A DNA stretch of 64,000 nt, from positions 2,852,001 to 2,916,000 of the forward strand of contig NZ_AP027043.1 of NCBI RefSeq assembly GCF_027924665.1, read 5' to 3'. Numbering within the stretch: position 1 is the first letter of the stretch; each line of letters starts with the position of its first letter. Below the pieces are notes generated by a model, which had not been told where the DNA came from, searched no databases, and was given only the letters and a program-made list of their open reading frames with translations. This DNA is from Flavobacterium sp. GSB-24 (GTDB lineage: Bacteria > Bacteroidota > Bacteroidia > Flavobacteriales > Flavobacteriaceae). The translations under genes and the position numbers were made by a program. Below, in pieces: positions 8,107 to 16,098 of this stretch.

Positions 8107-9378
8107 TCAAGATGGAGCTTTTTCTGTTTTTTTAGGATTTAGTTTTTTAACAATCAATGGCAAAGTAAGTCCTTGACCAATAAGAGTTAAAAGCACAACT
8201 GCTACAGAAATAAAGATAATAGCATTGCGTTCTGGAAACGGAGTTCCGTCTTCAAGAAATTTTGGAAGTCCAATTGCTATGGCAAGTGAAACAATTCCGC
8301 GCATTCCAGACCAGCTTAAAATTATACTGTTATTAAAATCGAGAAGTGCATGTTCGCTGATTTTTCTTTTTCCTTTTCCGTTTTGAAATGCTTTTTGGAG
8401 ATTGATTTTTTGAAGAAATATCCTTGCCATTCTAATTAACAAAGCTACAACTGTTATAATTGCAGCATATCCAATATAAGGCAAAACCATTCCTTCGTCA
8501 ATATCTTTTAAAATGTAGCGAAAGTTAAGTCCGATTAAGATGAAGATTAATCCGTTTAGAAGAAAAATAATAATGTCCCAAAGACTTTTAGATTGGTTTT
8601 TTAGACTTTCGGGGAAAATTTTATTGCTGAAACGAGCAATTGCTAACCCTAAAATTACAACTGCAATTACACCAGAAACATGCAGATGTTCAGCAACTAA
8701 ATACGCCACAAACGGCATTAAAAGCATGAAACTTATCGTTACGTTTACGTTTTTATGAACTCTGTTTAAAATAAAAGCCAGGATTTTTGCCATGACAAAA
8801 CCAACTAAAAATCCACCTCCGAGTAAAAATATAAATTCAAGGGTAGCTTTCCAGATTATAAAAGAAGATCCTAAAACTGCAGCAACTGCAAAACGGTACG
8901 CTACAAGTGCAGAAGCATCATTTATAAGACTTTCTCCTTCTAAAATTGTTAATGTTTTGTGTGACAATTTTAATCCTTTAGTAATGCTGATCGCGGCAAC
9001 GGCATCTGTGGCCGAAAGTATTGCTCCTAATACAAAAGCAAGCGGCCAGGTCATTCCTGGAATCATTAAATAAGCAACAACGGCAATTCCCGCAGCGGTC
9101 ATAAAAACCAATGAAACAGCCAAAGCTCCGATAGTGTTGATGTTGGTTTTGAAATCTTTTGGCGATATGTTAAAAGAAGCATCATATAATAATGGAGGCA
9201 GAAATATCAGGAAAATAATCTCGGGATTGATTTCGATTTCGGTCATTGTCGGAATAAAACCAATTGCAATTCCCACTATAACCAATAAAATAGGCTGAGG
9301 TAATTTTATTGTGTCGGCAAAGGCAGATAATCCTATGACAATGGCAAGTATGAATATAATGATGCTGTAATTCTCCAT
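8107..9378 (-). CDS. Na+/H+ antiporter, CPA1/NhaP family
   Basis: This 423-aa polytopic inner-membrane protein has about 11-12 hydrophobic segments. It carries the CPA1 ion-binding signatures LSATDAVAAISI and EGESLINDASALVAYR, with the conserved Asp residues of the transport site. It lacks a long cytoplasmic C-terminal domain. The likely role is sodium or potassium extrusion and pH homeostasis. It is transcribed away from dnaK, with a 380-bp intergenic region between the two start codons. Confidence 0.9.
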   Translation of the reverse strand: MENYSIIIFILAIVIGLSAFADTIKLPQPILLVIVGIAIGFIPTMTEIEINPEIIFLIFLPPLLYDASFNISPKDFKTNINTIGALAVSLVFMTAAGIAVVAYLMIPGMTWPLAFVLGAILSATDAVAAISITKGLKLSHKTLTILEGESLINDASALVAYRFAVAAVLGSSFIIWKATLEFIFLLGGGFLVGFVMAKILAFILNRVHKNVNVTISFMLLMPFVAYLVAEHLHVSGVIAVVILGLAIARFSNKIFPESLKNQSKSLWDIIIFLLNGLIFILIGLNFRYILKDIDEGMVLPYIGYAAIITVVALLIRMARIFLQKINLQKAFQNGKGKRKISEHALLDFNNSIILSWSGMRGIVSLAIAIGLPKFLEDGTPFPERNAIIFISVAVVLLTLIGQGLTLPLIVKKLNPKKTEKAPS

Positions 9379-9476
9379 TTATATTATTTAGAAAAAAGGC
9401 TAATGTAAGTAATTCAGTATTTAATTAAAAATTATTCTGATTTGATAGTACGAAAAGTAATTATAAAAATGATTGT

Positions 9477-9565
9477 CCTAGCCCCGATAGCAACGATATC
9501 CCTTTATGCCGGTTTCGAAGCTTTGGGAGGCATAAAAGATATAGCGGATAGCGGGAAATAGCTCC
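9477..9565. repeat. Intergenic stem-loop repeat, flavobacterial type
   Basis: A long imperfect palindrome lies between the antiporter and dnaK. The core stem joins ATATCCCTTTATGCC (9496-9510) with GGCATAAAAGATAT (9529-9542). Its outer arms resemble CCTAGCCCCGATAGC and GCGGATAGCGGGAAATAGC. It is more GC-rich than its surroundings and contains no plausible ORF. I recall near-identical elements dispersed between genes in Flavobacterium genomes; that recurrence is not tested here. It could be a folded RNA, a REP-like element or a terminator. Confidence 0.55.
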
Positions 9566-9580
9566 TTAATGCCTTAATAA

Positions 9581-9710
9581 TGACATGAAAAAATATATCA
9601 TGCCATGATTGTCAGGTTTGAAAAATGTCATGTTGTCAGATGATTTTTGTTGTGCCATTATTAAAACTGACAAATTACTTTGGTTTTTTATATTGGCATA
9701 AAGATTGACT
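9581..9710 (+). promoter_or_regulatory. dnaK promoter region with TGTCA cluster and sigma-54-like element
   Basis: Five copies of TGTCA/TGACA lie in 90 bp (9581, 9610, 9626, 9634 and 9668). They are followed at 9694-9708 by TGGCAT-N5-TTGA. The spacing equals that of a sigma-54 -24/-12 promoter (TGGCAC-N5-TTGC), but the last base is A, not C. The element lies about 50 bp before the dnaK ATG. The sigma-54 reading is tentative; the repeat cluster itself is plain in the sequence. Confidence 0.4.
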
Positions 9711-9758
9711 TATGCCACCTGAGTTATGAAATTAAATCAAAAATTAAATATATAAAAA

Positions 9759-11645
9759 ATGGGTAAAATAATCGGAATTGACTTAGGTACGACGAACTCT
9801 TGTGTTTCTGTAATGGAAGGTAACGAAGCAGTTGTTATCCCTAACGCAGAAGGAAAAAGAACTACACCATCTATCATCGCTTTTGTTGAAGGTGGCGAAA
9901 TTAAAGTAGGTGATCCTGCAAAAAGACAAGCAGTAACGAATCCTACAAAAACGATTGCTTCTATTAAACGTTTTATGGGACACACTTTTGCTGAAACTCA
10001 AGATGAGGCAAAAAGAGTTCCTTACAGTGTTGTAAAAGGTGACAACAATACTCCACGTGTGGATATTGACGGTCGTTTATACACTGCTCAAGAATTGTCT
10101 GCAATGACACTTCAAAAAATGAAAAAAACTGCTGAAGACTATTTAGGTCAAACAGTTACTGAGGCAGTTATTACTGTTCCTGCTTACTTTAACGATGCGC
10201 AACGTCAAGCTACAAAAGAAGCTGGTGAAATCGCTGGTCTTAAAGTTATGCGTATCATCAACGAGCCAACTGCTGCTGCACTTGCTTACGGATTAGATAA
10301 AAAAGGAACTGATCAAAAAATTGCTGTTTACGATTTAGGTGGAGGTACTTTTGATATCTCTGTTCTTGAATTAGGAGACGGTGTATTCGAAGTATTATCT
10401 ACAAATGGTGATACTCACTTAGGTGGTGATGATTTTGACCAAGTTATTATTGACTGGTTAGCTGACGAATTCAAATCTGAAGAAGGTATTGATTTACGTT
10501 TAGACCCAATGTCATTGCAACGTTTAAAAGAAGCTGCTGAGAAAGCTAAGATTGAATTATCATCTTCTGCTGAAACAGAAATCAACTTACCATACGTAAC
10601 TGCTACTGCTTCTGGACCAAAACACTTAGTGAAAAAATTATCTAGAGCTAAATTTGAGCAATTATCTGATACTTTAGTAAAACGTTCTATGGAACCAGTT
10701 GCTAAAGCATTAAAAGATGCAGGTTTATCTACATCTGATATCGACGAAGTAATCCTTGTAGGAGGTTCTACTCGTATGCCAAGAATCGCTGACGAAGTTG
10801 AAAAATTCTTCGGTAAAAAAGCATCTAAAGGTGTTAACCCTGATGAGGTTGTTGCTATTGGAGCTGCTATTCAAGGTGGAGTTTTATCTGGAGATGTAAA
10901 AGATGTATTGTTACTTGACGTAACACCTCTTTCTTTAGGTATCGAAACTATGGGTGGTGTATTGACTAAATTAATCGAGTCTAACACAACTATCCCAACT
11001 AAAAAATCTCAAGTATTCTCTACTGCTGCTGATTCTCAACCATCTGTTGAAATCCACGTATTACAAGGAGAAAGAGCAATGGCTGCTGATAACAAAACTA
11101 TCGGTCGTTTCCACTTAGATGGTATTCCACCAGCACCAAGAGGAGTTCCTCAAATTGAAGTAACTTTCGATATCGATGCTAATGGTATCATCAAAGTTTC
11201 TGCAACTGACAAAGGAACAGGAAAATCTCATGATATCCGTATCGAAGCTTCTTCTGGATTAACAGCTGAAGAAATCGAAAAAATGAAAAAAGACGCTGAA
11301 GCTAACGCTGATGCTGACAGAATTGCAAAAGAAAGAGCTGAGAAATTGAACGAAGCTGATAGTACTATTTTCCAAACTGAATCTCAATTGAAAGAGTTAG
11401 GAGATAAACTTACAGATGAGCACAAAACAGCTATCGAATATGCTTTAACTGAATTGAGAATGGCTCACCAATCTCAAGATCTTGATGCAATCCAAAAAGG
11501 ATTAGACAATGTAAATGCAGCTTGGAAAACAGCTACAGAAGCAATGTACGCTCAAGGTGGTGAACAAGGTCAACAAGCTGCTCCACAACAAGAGCAGTCT
11601 TCGGGAGACAATGTTGAAGACGTTGAATTCGAAGAAGTTAAGTAA
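9759..11645 (+). CDS. dnaK: Molecular chaperone DnaK (Hsp70)
   Basis: This 628-aa protein is full-length Hsp70. The nucleotide-binding domain (1-380) shows [30 protein letters not shown] and [10 protein letters not shown]. The substrate-binding domain follows the linker [18 protein letters not shown]. The lid ends with a Gln/Gly-rich stretch and the usual EDVEFEEVK tail. DnaK binds unfolded proteins and cycles ATP with DnaJ and GrpE; neither partner gene is next to it here. Codons such as GGT and GCT are strongly preferred, as in highly expressed genes. The gene is transcribed alone from an unusual promoter to a strong terminator. Confidence 0.99.
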   Translation: MGKIIGIDLGTTNSCVSVMEGNEAVVIPNAEGKRTTPSIIAFVEGGEIKVGDPAKRQAVTNPTKTIASIKRFMGHTFAETQDEAKRVPYSVVKGDNNTPRVDIDGRLYTAQELSAMTLQKMKKTAEDYLGQTVTEAVITVPAYFNDAQRQATKEAGEIAGLKVMRIINEPTAAALAYGLDKKGTDQKIAVYDLGGGTFDISVLELGDGVFEVLSTNGDTHLGGDDFDQVIIDWLADEFKSEEGIDLRLDPMSLQRLKEAAEKAKIELSSSAETEINLPYVTATASGPKHLVKKLSRAKFEQLSDTLVKRSMEPVAKALKDAGLSTSDIDEVILVGGSTRMPRIADEVEKFFGKKASKGVNPDEVVAIGAAIQGGVLSGDVKDVLLLDVTPLSLGIETMGGVLTKLIESNTTIPTKKSQVFSTAADSQPSVEIHVLQGERAMAADNKTIGRFHLDGIPPAPRGVPQIEVTFDIDANGIIKVSATDKGTGKSHDIRIEASSGLTAEEIEKMKKDAEANADADRIAKERAEKLNEADSTIFQTESQLKELGDKLTDEHKTAIEYALTELRMAHQSQDLDAIQKGLDNVNAAWKTATEAMYAQGGEQGQQAAPQQEQSSGDNVEDVEFEEVK

Positions 11646-11677
11646 GTACTGATTAATATCAGTTAACAATAAGTGCT

Positions 11678-11715
11678 AAAGCGCTGTAAACGTAATGTTT
11701 ACAGCGCTTTTTCTT
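11678..11715 (+). terminator. Rho-independent terminator of dnaK
   Basis: A perfect 14-bp stem joins AAAGCGCTGTAAAC (11678-11691) to GTTTACAGCGCTTT (11697-11710). The loop is GTAAT and a T-rich tail follows. It lies 33 bp after the dnaK stop codon. Confidence 0.9.
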
Positions 11716-11761
11716 TTTAGCCCTTTTTAGATTCTGCTGTTTTTTAATCGTTTTTTATCAT

Positions 11762-11846
11762 ATATTTGTACCATATTTGTACCTGTCCCTTAAGTGGAGA
11801 CGAAGTGGGACTTATGTCCCTTATGGTACCTTAAGAGGAGACAAAG
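11762..11846. repeat. Direct and inverted repeat cluster at the element boundary
   Basis: ATATTTGTACC is repeated in tandem at 11762-11772 and 11773-11783. CCTTAAGTGGAGACGAAG (11788-11805) recurs as CCTTAAGAGGAGACAAAG at 11829-11846, and TGTCCCTTA occurs at 11784 and 11815. GTACC/GGTAC and GTCCC/GGGAC inverted pairs are interleaved. The cluster sits between the dnaK terminator and the integrase operon. It is a reasonable place for integrase or excisionase arm sites or for the attachment site. The repeats are seen directly; the role is inferred. Confidence 0.5.
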
Positions 11847-11849
11847 ATA

Positions 11850-11960
11850 ATGAAAATATCTGATAAATAATGTATTAACTGCGGGGAAGGATTTCTTCCT
11901 AAAACCGTCACTTCTGTCTACTGCTCCCATGTATGCAGTAAAAAAGCATACAAACTGAAG
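11850..11960 (+). other. Zinc-finger leader of the HTH gene, cut by an in-frame TAA
   Basis: In the same frame as the HTH gene that follows, ATG at 11850 starts MKISDK and then meets TAA at 11868-11870. After the stop, the frame continues without interruption into the HTH gene with CINCGEGF, YCSHVC and KKAYKLK. The CxxC and CxxxC pairs form a four-Cys zinc-finger or zinc-ribbon pattern at the place where such a finger is expected in related excisionase-like proteins. The sequence therefore looks like an originally longer gene with one nonsense codon. Confidence 0.6.
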
Positions 11961-12404
11961 ATGAAACGGCTTAAAATTGAAGAGGAGCTCAAAGCGCTTA
12001 CGGATAAAATACCCGAGAACAGGGCATTTATCTCTGTTCCTGAAGCTGGCATGCTTTTTGGCATTAACAATAAGTCCCTTTACCGGCTTGTCGGGCAGGG
12101 AAAAATTCCTTCAATTAATCTGGGATCCCGCCTTATAAGAATAGACCGCAGAGTTATGGAAGAGATGTTCGGCCCTGCAAGCATCCTGCAGCAGGCTGAA
12201 AGCCCACCGAAGAAAAAATTATACAGCCTTGAAAAAGAAGACTGCTATTCTATCGGCGAAATAGCTAATAGGTTTCAAATATCTGAAGGTTCTGTCTACA
12301 GCCATATCAGGAAATATTCGATCCCGACCAGACAGATTGGAAAATATGTATATGCTCCAAAAAGCGAAATTGATAACTTGTATAACGGAAATGATTTTAT
12401 ATGA
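11961..12404 (+). CDS. Helix-turn-helix DNA-binding protein with two excisionase-like domains
   Basis: The 147-aa product starting at the ATG at 11961 has two HTH_17/MerR-like units. One is around FISVPEAGMLFGINNKSLYRLVGQGKIP with SRLIRIDRR; the second is around YSIGEIANRFQISEGSVYSHIRKYSIP with GKYVYAPKSEI. Such proteins act as regulators or directionality factors of tyrosine integrases in Bacteroidota elements. The stop codon overlaps the integrase start by 4 bp (ATGA), indicating translational coupling. The frame extends upstream as a zinc-finger region interrupted by TAA, so the present protein may be truncated relative to its ancestor. Confidence 0.75.
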   Translation: MKRLKIEEELKALTDKIPENRAFISVPEAGMLFGINNKSLYRLVGQGKIPSINLGSRLIRIDRRVMEEMFGPASILQQAESPPKKKLYSLEKEDCYSIGEIANRFQISEGSVYSHIRKYSIPTRQIGKYVYAPKSEIDNLYNGNDFI

Positions 12405-13660
12405 AACAATTAGCAAAAACCAAGGTGACTGTTCGTCTTCGAAAGGCAGTAGACCGAAAAGAATGGTATGTTTATATAGAAAGCTATCCTGTTGAGGTTT
12501 CCGGGAAGAAAACGCCCCAGAGAATCCGTGAATATTTAAACAGATCCGTAACAACAGTGGAGTGGGACAAGAAAAGAACTGCCCGCACAGATGCAGACGG
12601 AACTAAATCCTACAAACCCAGACGCACCGATAACGGGGTAATAATGTGCAGAAGCGAAAGCGACCGTGAAATAATGCTGTATGCGGACGGAGTGCGCAAA
12701 ATCCGGCAGAAGGAATACGATAATACAGATCTGTACAGTGATGCTGATAACCTATTGGCGGAACAGAAAGAGAAAGGAAAAGAGGATTTTATTAGATATC
12801 TAGCTGCTGTGGCGGCTAAAAGACACGCACGAGGTTCAAAATCCATTCAGATCAATTGGGAGCGGACAAGAGAATTTTTAAAAAGCTATTCCAAAGGCAG
12901 CCTGATGTTTTCCGAGGTTGACATCACAATGTCGGAAGATTTTAAACTGTTTCTGCTGGGTGCCCCGCTCGGAGGAGGCAAAAAAGGAATACTTTCCCGC
13001 AACACTGCGGCAAGGTATTTCTCCATTTTTAAAGCGGCTTTAAAGCAGGCCTTTATCGATGGATATCTAACAGTTGATTTATCTTCAAAAATAAAAGGCA
13101 TTCCGGATCAGGAGTCAAGACGTGAATATCTGACCATTAAAGAATTGAATGCATTGGCTGAAACACCCTGTGAAAAAGACGTCCTTAAAAGAGCCGCGCT
13201 TTTCTCTGCTCTAACCGGCCTGCGGCATTCCGACATTCAGAAGCTCCGATGGAAAGAGATAAGCCTGGAAGACGGTATGGCCAAACTGCATTTCACGCAG
13301 AAAAAGACAAGGGGTGTGGAATATATGCCTATTTCCCGGCAGGCTTTCCAGCTCTGCGGAGAACCAAGGCTTCCCGGGCAGCTTGTTTTTGAGGATCTGC
13401 CGGACCCGTCCTGGATTTCACGCCCTCTGAAAAAATGGGTTGAATCTGCCGGCATTAAAAAGAACATTACCTTCCACTGCTTCCGCCATACATTTGCAAC
13501 ACTGCAGCTCTCAAGCGGGACAGACATCTATACGGTCAGTAAAATGCTCGGGCATACCAACGTAAAAACTACTCAAATCTACGCCAAAGTAATAGATGAG
13601 AAGAAAAACAGAGCTTCGCAGGCAATACAATTGGAATCTTTAAAGAAAACAGGGAAATGA
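12401..13660 (+). CDS. Tyrosine recombinase/integrase
   Basis: This 419-aa protein has an N-terminal arm-binding region, a SAM-like core-binding domain (about 125-225) and a catalytic domain (about 230-410). The catalytic set is visible: Arg in ALTGLRHSDIQKLRW, Lys in FTQKKTRG, His-x-x-Arg in HCFRHTFATL, His in LGHTNVKTTQ and the nucleophile Tyr in IYAKV. It would integrate and excise the surrounding element. The coding region is more GC-rich than its neighbours, consistent with transfer. It overlaps the HTH gene before it and the membrane-protein gene after it by 4 bp each. Confidence 0.93.
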   Translation: MKQLAKTKVTVRLRKAVDRKEWYVYIESYPVEVSGKKTPQRIREYLNRSVTTVEWDKKRTARTDADGTKSYKPRRTDNGVIMCRSESDREIMLYADGVRKIRQKEYDNTDLYSDADNLLAEQKEKGKEDFIRYLAAVAAKRHARGSKSIQINWERTREFLKSYSKGSLMFSEVDITMSEDFKLFLLGAPLGGGKKGILSRNTAARYFSIFKAALKQAFIDGYLTVDLSSKIKGIPDQESRREYLTIKELNALAETPCEKDVLKRAALFSALTGLRHSDIQKLRWKEISLEDGMAKLHFTQKKTRGVEYMPISRQAFQLCGEPRLPGQLVFEDLPDPSWISRPLKKWVESAGIKKNITFHCFRHTFATLQLSSGTDIYTVSKMLGHTNVKTTQIYAKVIDEKKNRASQAIQLESLKKTGK

Positions 13661-14409
13661 AAATAAAGTACTTTGAATATATAGCAGTTTACCTGTCTGT
13701 TTTTTTAGTCTGTGTTTTTGTAGGTGCAATTGGAAGACTGGTCCTTCTGGAAAAAGGTGCGGATGAATATACGGCCGGCGTTTTCTTTTGGATCTGCGCT
13801 GGATTTGGAGTTTTAATGTTTGCGATTCTAAGTTTATTTCTAAACGAATTAGCAGCCGGTGTGCTGAATCGTTTTTTGAAGACTAAAAAAAATGAATCGC
13901 CTGACAGCAGGATTCCAAATGAATACCTTGAAAAAAAAATAAAAGAGGAGCAGGAAGATGGTGTAATTAAGTCCGGAATGCCTGAAAATAAAAATTCAGC
14001 CATCGATATTCAGCAGTTAAGGAAGGAGAGGCAAAATGCAGCCAGAAATCAAAAACAAGCCAGAATTGATACTGCCATCCGTTATGCGCAGCAAGAGTTT
14101 GCGCTGTACGTTTCGGATGATGATTTGAAGCAATTGGGCAGGAATATAATCATATATGCTGAAGGCATAAATTTTGAAAAGATTAAACCAGTAAAAGTAA
14201 AAGATTTGTCTAATCTCGATCTGTATCATTTTGGCTGGAATATCTGGAATTGTTTTAAAGTAACCAGACAGGACAGGACCGCACAATTTTTAAAATTAAC
14301 TTTTGCTGACGCTTTAAAAGATGTTGAAGAGAAAAGCATTAAAACGCATCTGAAAGATGATGAACAGAAGGGGCTTATAAAGATTATGGAAGATTTTACA
14401 GATTTTTAA
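13657..14409 (+). CDS. Hypothetical membrane protein of the integrase operon
   Basis: This 250-aa protein starts with two hydrophobic segments (about 5-30 and 38-62), followed by a charged linker (DSRIPNEYLEKKIKEEQEDG). A soluble C-terminal domain of about 120 residues begins near ARIDTAIRYAQQEFALYVSD. I cannot name the family. It overlaps the integrase stop by 4 bp and is followed by a perfect terminator, so HTH, integrase and this gene form one operon. The conserved-looking C-terminal domain with Trp/Phe-rich HFGWNIWNCF may contact other proteins of the element; that is speculation. Confidence 0.65.
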   Translation: MKIKYFEYIAVYLSVFLVCVFVGAIGRLVLLEKGADEYTAGVFFWICAGFGVLMFAILSLFLNELAAGVLNRFLKTKKNESPDSRIPNEYLEKKIKEEQEDGVIKSGMPENKNSAIDIQQLRKERQNAARNQKQARIDTAIRYAQQEFALYVSDDDLKQLGRNIIIYAEGINFEKIKPVKVKDLSNLDLYHFGWNIWNCFKVTRQDRTAQFLKLTFADALKDVEEKSIKTHLKDDEQKGLIKIMEDFTDF

Positions 14410-14440
14410 CTGCCAATAGATATAAAGCACTGTGTTTATC

Positions 14441-14484
14441 AAGTGTTTCTGCTGTGAAGAAGGACACAGCAGAAACACTTTTTT
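14441..14484 (+). terminator. Rho-independent terminator of the integrase operon
   Basis: AAGTGTTTCTGCTGTG (14441-14456) pairs perfectly with CACAGCAGAAACACTT (14465-14480). The loop is 8 nt and T residues follow. It begins 31 bp after the stop codon of the membrane-protein gene. Confidence 0.9.
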
Positions 14485-14516
14485 CATTTGCACCATAACT
14501 GTTAAAAACGATAGCT

Positions 14517-14858
14517 ATGGACACAAACGAAATCTCTTTTGAGAACCTGCCCAAAGCAGTAGCTCATTTAGTGAAAGAAATTGCCGAGATCAAACTTCTG
14601 ATTCAGAATGTGCAGATATATGAATCTAAAGAAAAAAGTATTCCTATAGGTATTGAAGAAGCAAGCCGGCTCATCGGAAAAGCAAAGCCTACAATTTACG
14701 GTCTTGTAAGGCAGAAAAAAATTCCGTGCTATAAATATGGTAAAAAGCTGTATTTTTTTGAAAAAGAACTTTTAGAATGGATTTCTAAAGGGAAAAAGAA
14801 AACAATACAGGAAATTGAATCAGAAGCATTGAAATTTATTCGTAATCGAAATAAATAG
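14517..14858 (+). CDS. Excisionase-family helix-turn-helix protein
   Basis: This 113-aa protein has a short coiled N-terminal part (VAHLVKEIAEIKLLIQNVQ). A MerR-like/excisionase HTH follows: IGIEEASRLIGKAKPTIYGL with VRQKKIPCYKYGKKLYFFEK. Proteins of this shape are common in Bacteroidota integrative elements, where they control excision or replication modules. It has its own position after the integrase-operon terminator, and no mobilisation or replication gene follows. The element may therefore be a remnant that lost its right part. Confidence 0.78.
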   Translation: MDTNEISFENLPKAVAHLVKEIAEIKLLIQNVQIYESKEKSIPIGIEEASRLIGKAKPTIYGLVRQKKIPCYKYGKKLYFFEKELLEWISKGKKKTIQEIESEALKFIRNRNK

Positions 14859-15269
14859 AAGACTAATAGATCACAAAATTAATTATGGCCCTCCATTACA
14901 TTTACAAAAATGATTTAGTACAAATAAGCTATCTAAAGAAAAATACAACAACCTTTCAAAATTAATTGCTTCGACAAGCTTTTAACTGTTTCAAGGAGAG
15001 CAGGATTCGAACTATATCGCTCAAACCCGCATCTACGCTACCTTTTTATGATGTCTTAAACCTAAGTGAACCGATTCTGCACCCGAACTTTAATTGTCGC
15101 TTTTTTAATATTTAACTAATTGATATTTAGTGATGTTATTCTGTATAATATGATTGTAAAGATATCAATATTTTTTATTATTGATAAATTTAAATTTAGA
15201 TGCTTCTCAGATGGAAACTCTTTTGAAAATTCCTTAACTTTTTGTTGTAAAAAGGTAACAACACCAGAT
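14859..15269. other. Gene-poor junction with a tRNA 3'-end-like fragment
   Basis: No credible gene is visible in these 411 bp. On the minus strand, positions 15012-14995 read GTTCGAATCCTGCTCTCC, the pattern of a tRNA T-loop and acceptor arm. The 5' half of the T-stem does not pair, and no D-arm or anticodon arm follows, so this is not a tRNA gene. It may be a remnant of an integration into a tRNA gene. A 26-codon ORF at 14885-14965 is too short to support. Confidence 0.4.
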
Positions 15270-15548
15270 CTAAAAGTCTTGCCTCCCAATAATGGTAATA
15301 ATCTCTATTCGCTCATCTCCATTTATTCGGTAGTAAATAGTATCGACACCGCAAACACAATAACGATATCCTTTTTTGATGTGGTCGGCAGATGGAAATA
15401 AAAATGGATTTTGCTCTATTTTGTCAAAACAATCGTAAAACATATTGAAATAGTGATCGGCCTGATTCATTCCGAACTTACTGACACCGTAGTAATAAAT
15501 TCTTTTTAAATCTTCTTTGGCTTCGCTACTTAAATAATAGCTATACAT
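15270..15548 (-). CDS. parE: RelE/ParE-family toxin
   Basis: This 92-aa protein has the RelE/ParE fold signature: YYLSSEAKEDLKRIYYYGVSKFG near the start, then AD-x-Y-F-x-x-x-x-D-C-F-D-K-I, an FPSADHIKKGYRYCVCG segment and the strand-rich end IYYRINGDERIEIITIIGRQD. ParE-type toxins usually poison gyrase, while RelE types cut mRNA; this sequence looks closer to ParE. It overlaps the antitoxin gene by 8 bp, the usual antitoxin-first order. A decayed second copy of the same toxin occurs near 47.9 kb. Confidence 0.88.
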   Translation of the reverse strand: MYSYYLSSEAKEDLKRIYYYGVSKFGMNQADHYFNMFYDCFDKIEQNPFLFPSADHIKKGYRYCVCGVDTIYYRINGDERIEIITIIGRQDF

Positions 15549-15786
15549 CTCCCAAATCCTTTTTAAACTCCGCTAACATTTCTTCCTTAGTTTGTTTTTT
15601 TACAAAGCCGCTTTTTTCTCCCTTATCTAATTTAGCTCTTACAAAGTCATAAAACTCTTCTTGTGCACGTGCTTTTTTTATTAAAAAGTTAATGGCTTCG
15701 CTTTTACTGCTAAACTCTTCTGTATCAACCTGATTTTTTAACCATTCTTCATTAGGAGCAGTTAATGATATACTTTGTCGTGTCAT
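15541..15786 (-). CDS. parD: ParD-family antitoxin (ribbon-helix-helix)
   Basis: This 81-aa protein opens with a ribbon-helix-helix DNA-binding domain (TRQSISLTAPNEEWLKNQV, then a helix SKSEAINFLIKKA). It ends with an acidic/basic tail that would wrap the toxin. It is the size and layout of ParD/CC2985-type antitoxins. Its gene comes first, overlaps the toxin by 8 bp, and lies 15 bp downstream of a perfect 22-bp palindrome that is the likely autoregulatory operator. Confidence 0.88.
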   Translation of the reverse strand: MTRQSISLTAPNEEWLKNQVDTEEFSSKSEAINFLIKKARAQEEFYDFVRAKLDKGEKSGFVKKQTKEEMLAEFKKDLGDV

Positions 15787-15801
15787 AATGATAAAAATTG
15801 A

Positions 15802-15823
15802 TTTGGTGTAAATTTACACCAAA
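15802..15823. promoter_or_regulatory. Operator palindrome of the parDE operon
   Basis: A perfect 22-bp palindrome has the half-site TTTGGTGTAAA, followed directly by its complement. It is centred 27 bp upstream of the parD ATG on the minus strand. ParD proteins bind such palindromes to repress their own operon. Confidence 0.7.
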
Positions 15824-15931
15824 ACTTTGAAAATAGAAAAAGATTTGGTAAAAAACTTAAATACAAAAACCGCCTTAGCTTTTACTTGCAAAAAAGATGT
15901 CAACTCCATATACGATAATTGCCTCAAATTA

Positions 15932-15957
15932 AAAAGAGGCTCCCCAAAGCCTCTTTT
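15932..15957 (-). terminator. Terminator of the thioredoxin-ApbE-DUF3570 operon
   Basis: AAAAGAGGCT (15932-15941) pairs with AGCCTCTTTT (15948-15957) around a 6-nt loop. Read on the minus strand it ends in a T run. It lies about 140 bp beyond the DUF3570 stop codon and separates that operon from parDE; it could work in both directions. Confidence 0.75.
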
Positions 15958-16098
15958 ATATTAATAATTCCTAATTTTATTGTCATCAACATTTTGGATA
16001 CACTATAAGATCTCCATTGGCTATCCATAATTTTACTTTTAGGGTATTAATAGTGAATTAGTAGAATAAAATGCGTAAGTTTTAGTTTATGACAACTA

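Noticed and set aside
14885-14965. 26-codon ORF starting MALHYIYKND
   Set aside because: Too short and without any supporting motif or promoter.
14995-15110. A complete tRNA gene on the minus strand
   Set aside because: Only the T-loop and acceptor 3' half fit; no anticodon arm, D-arm or paired T-stem is found.
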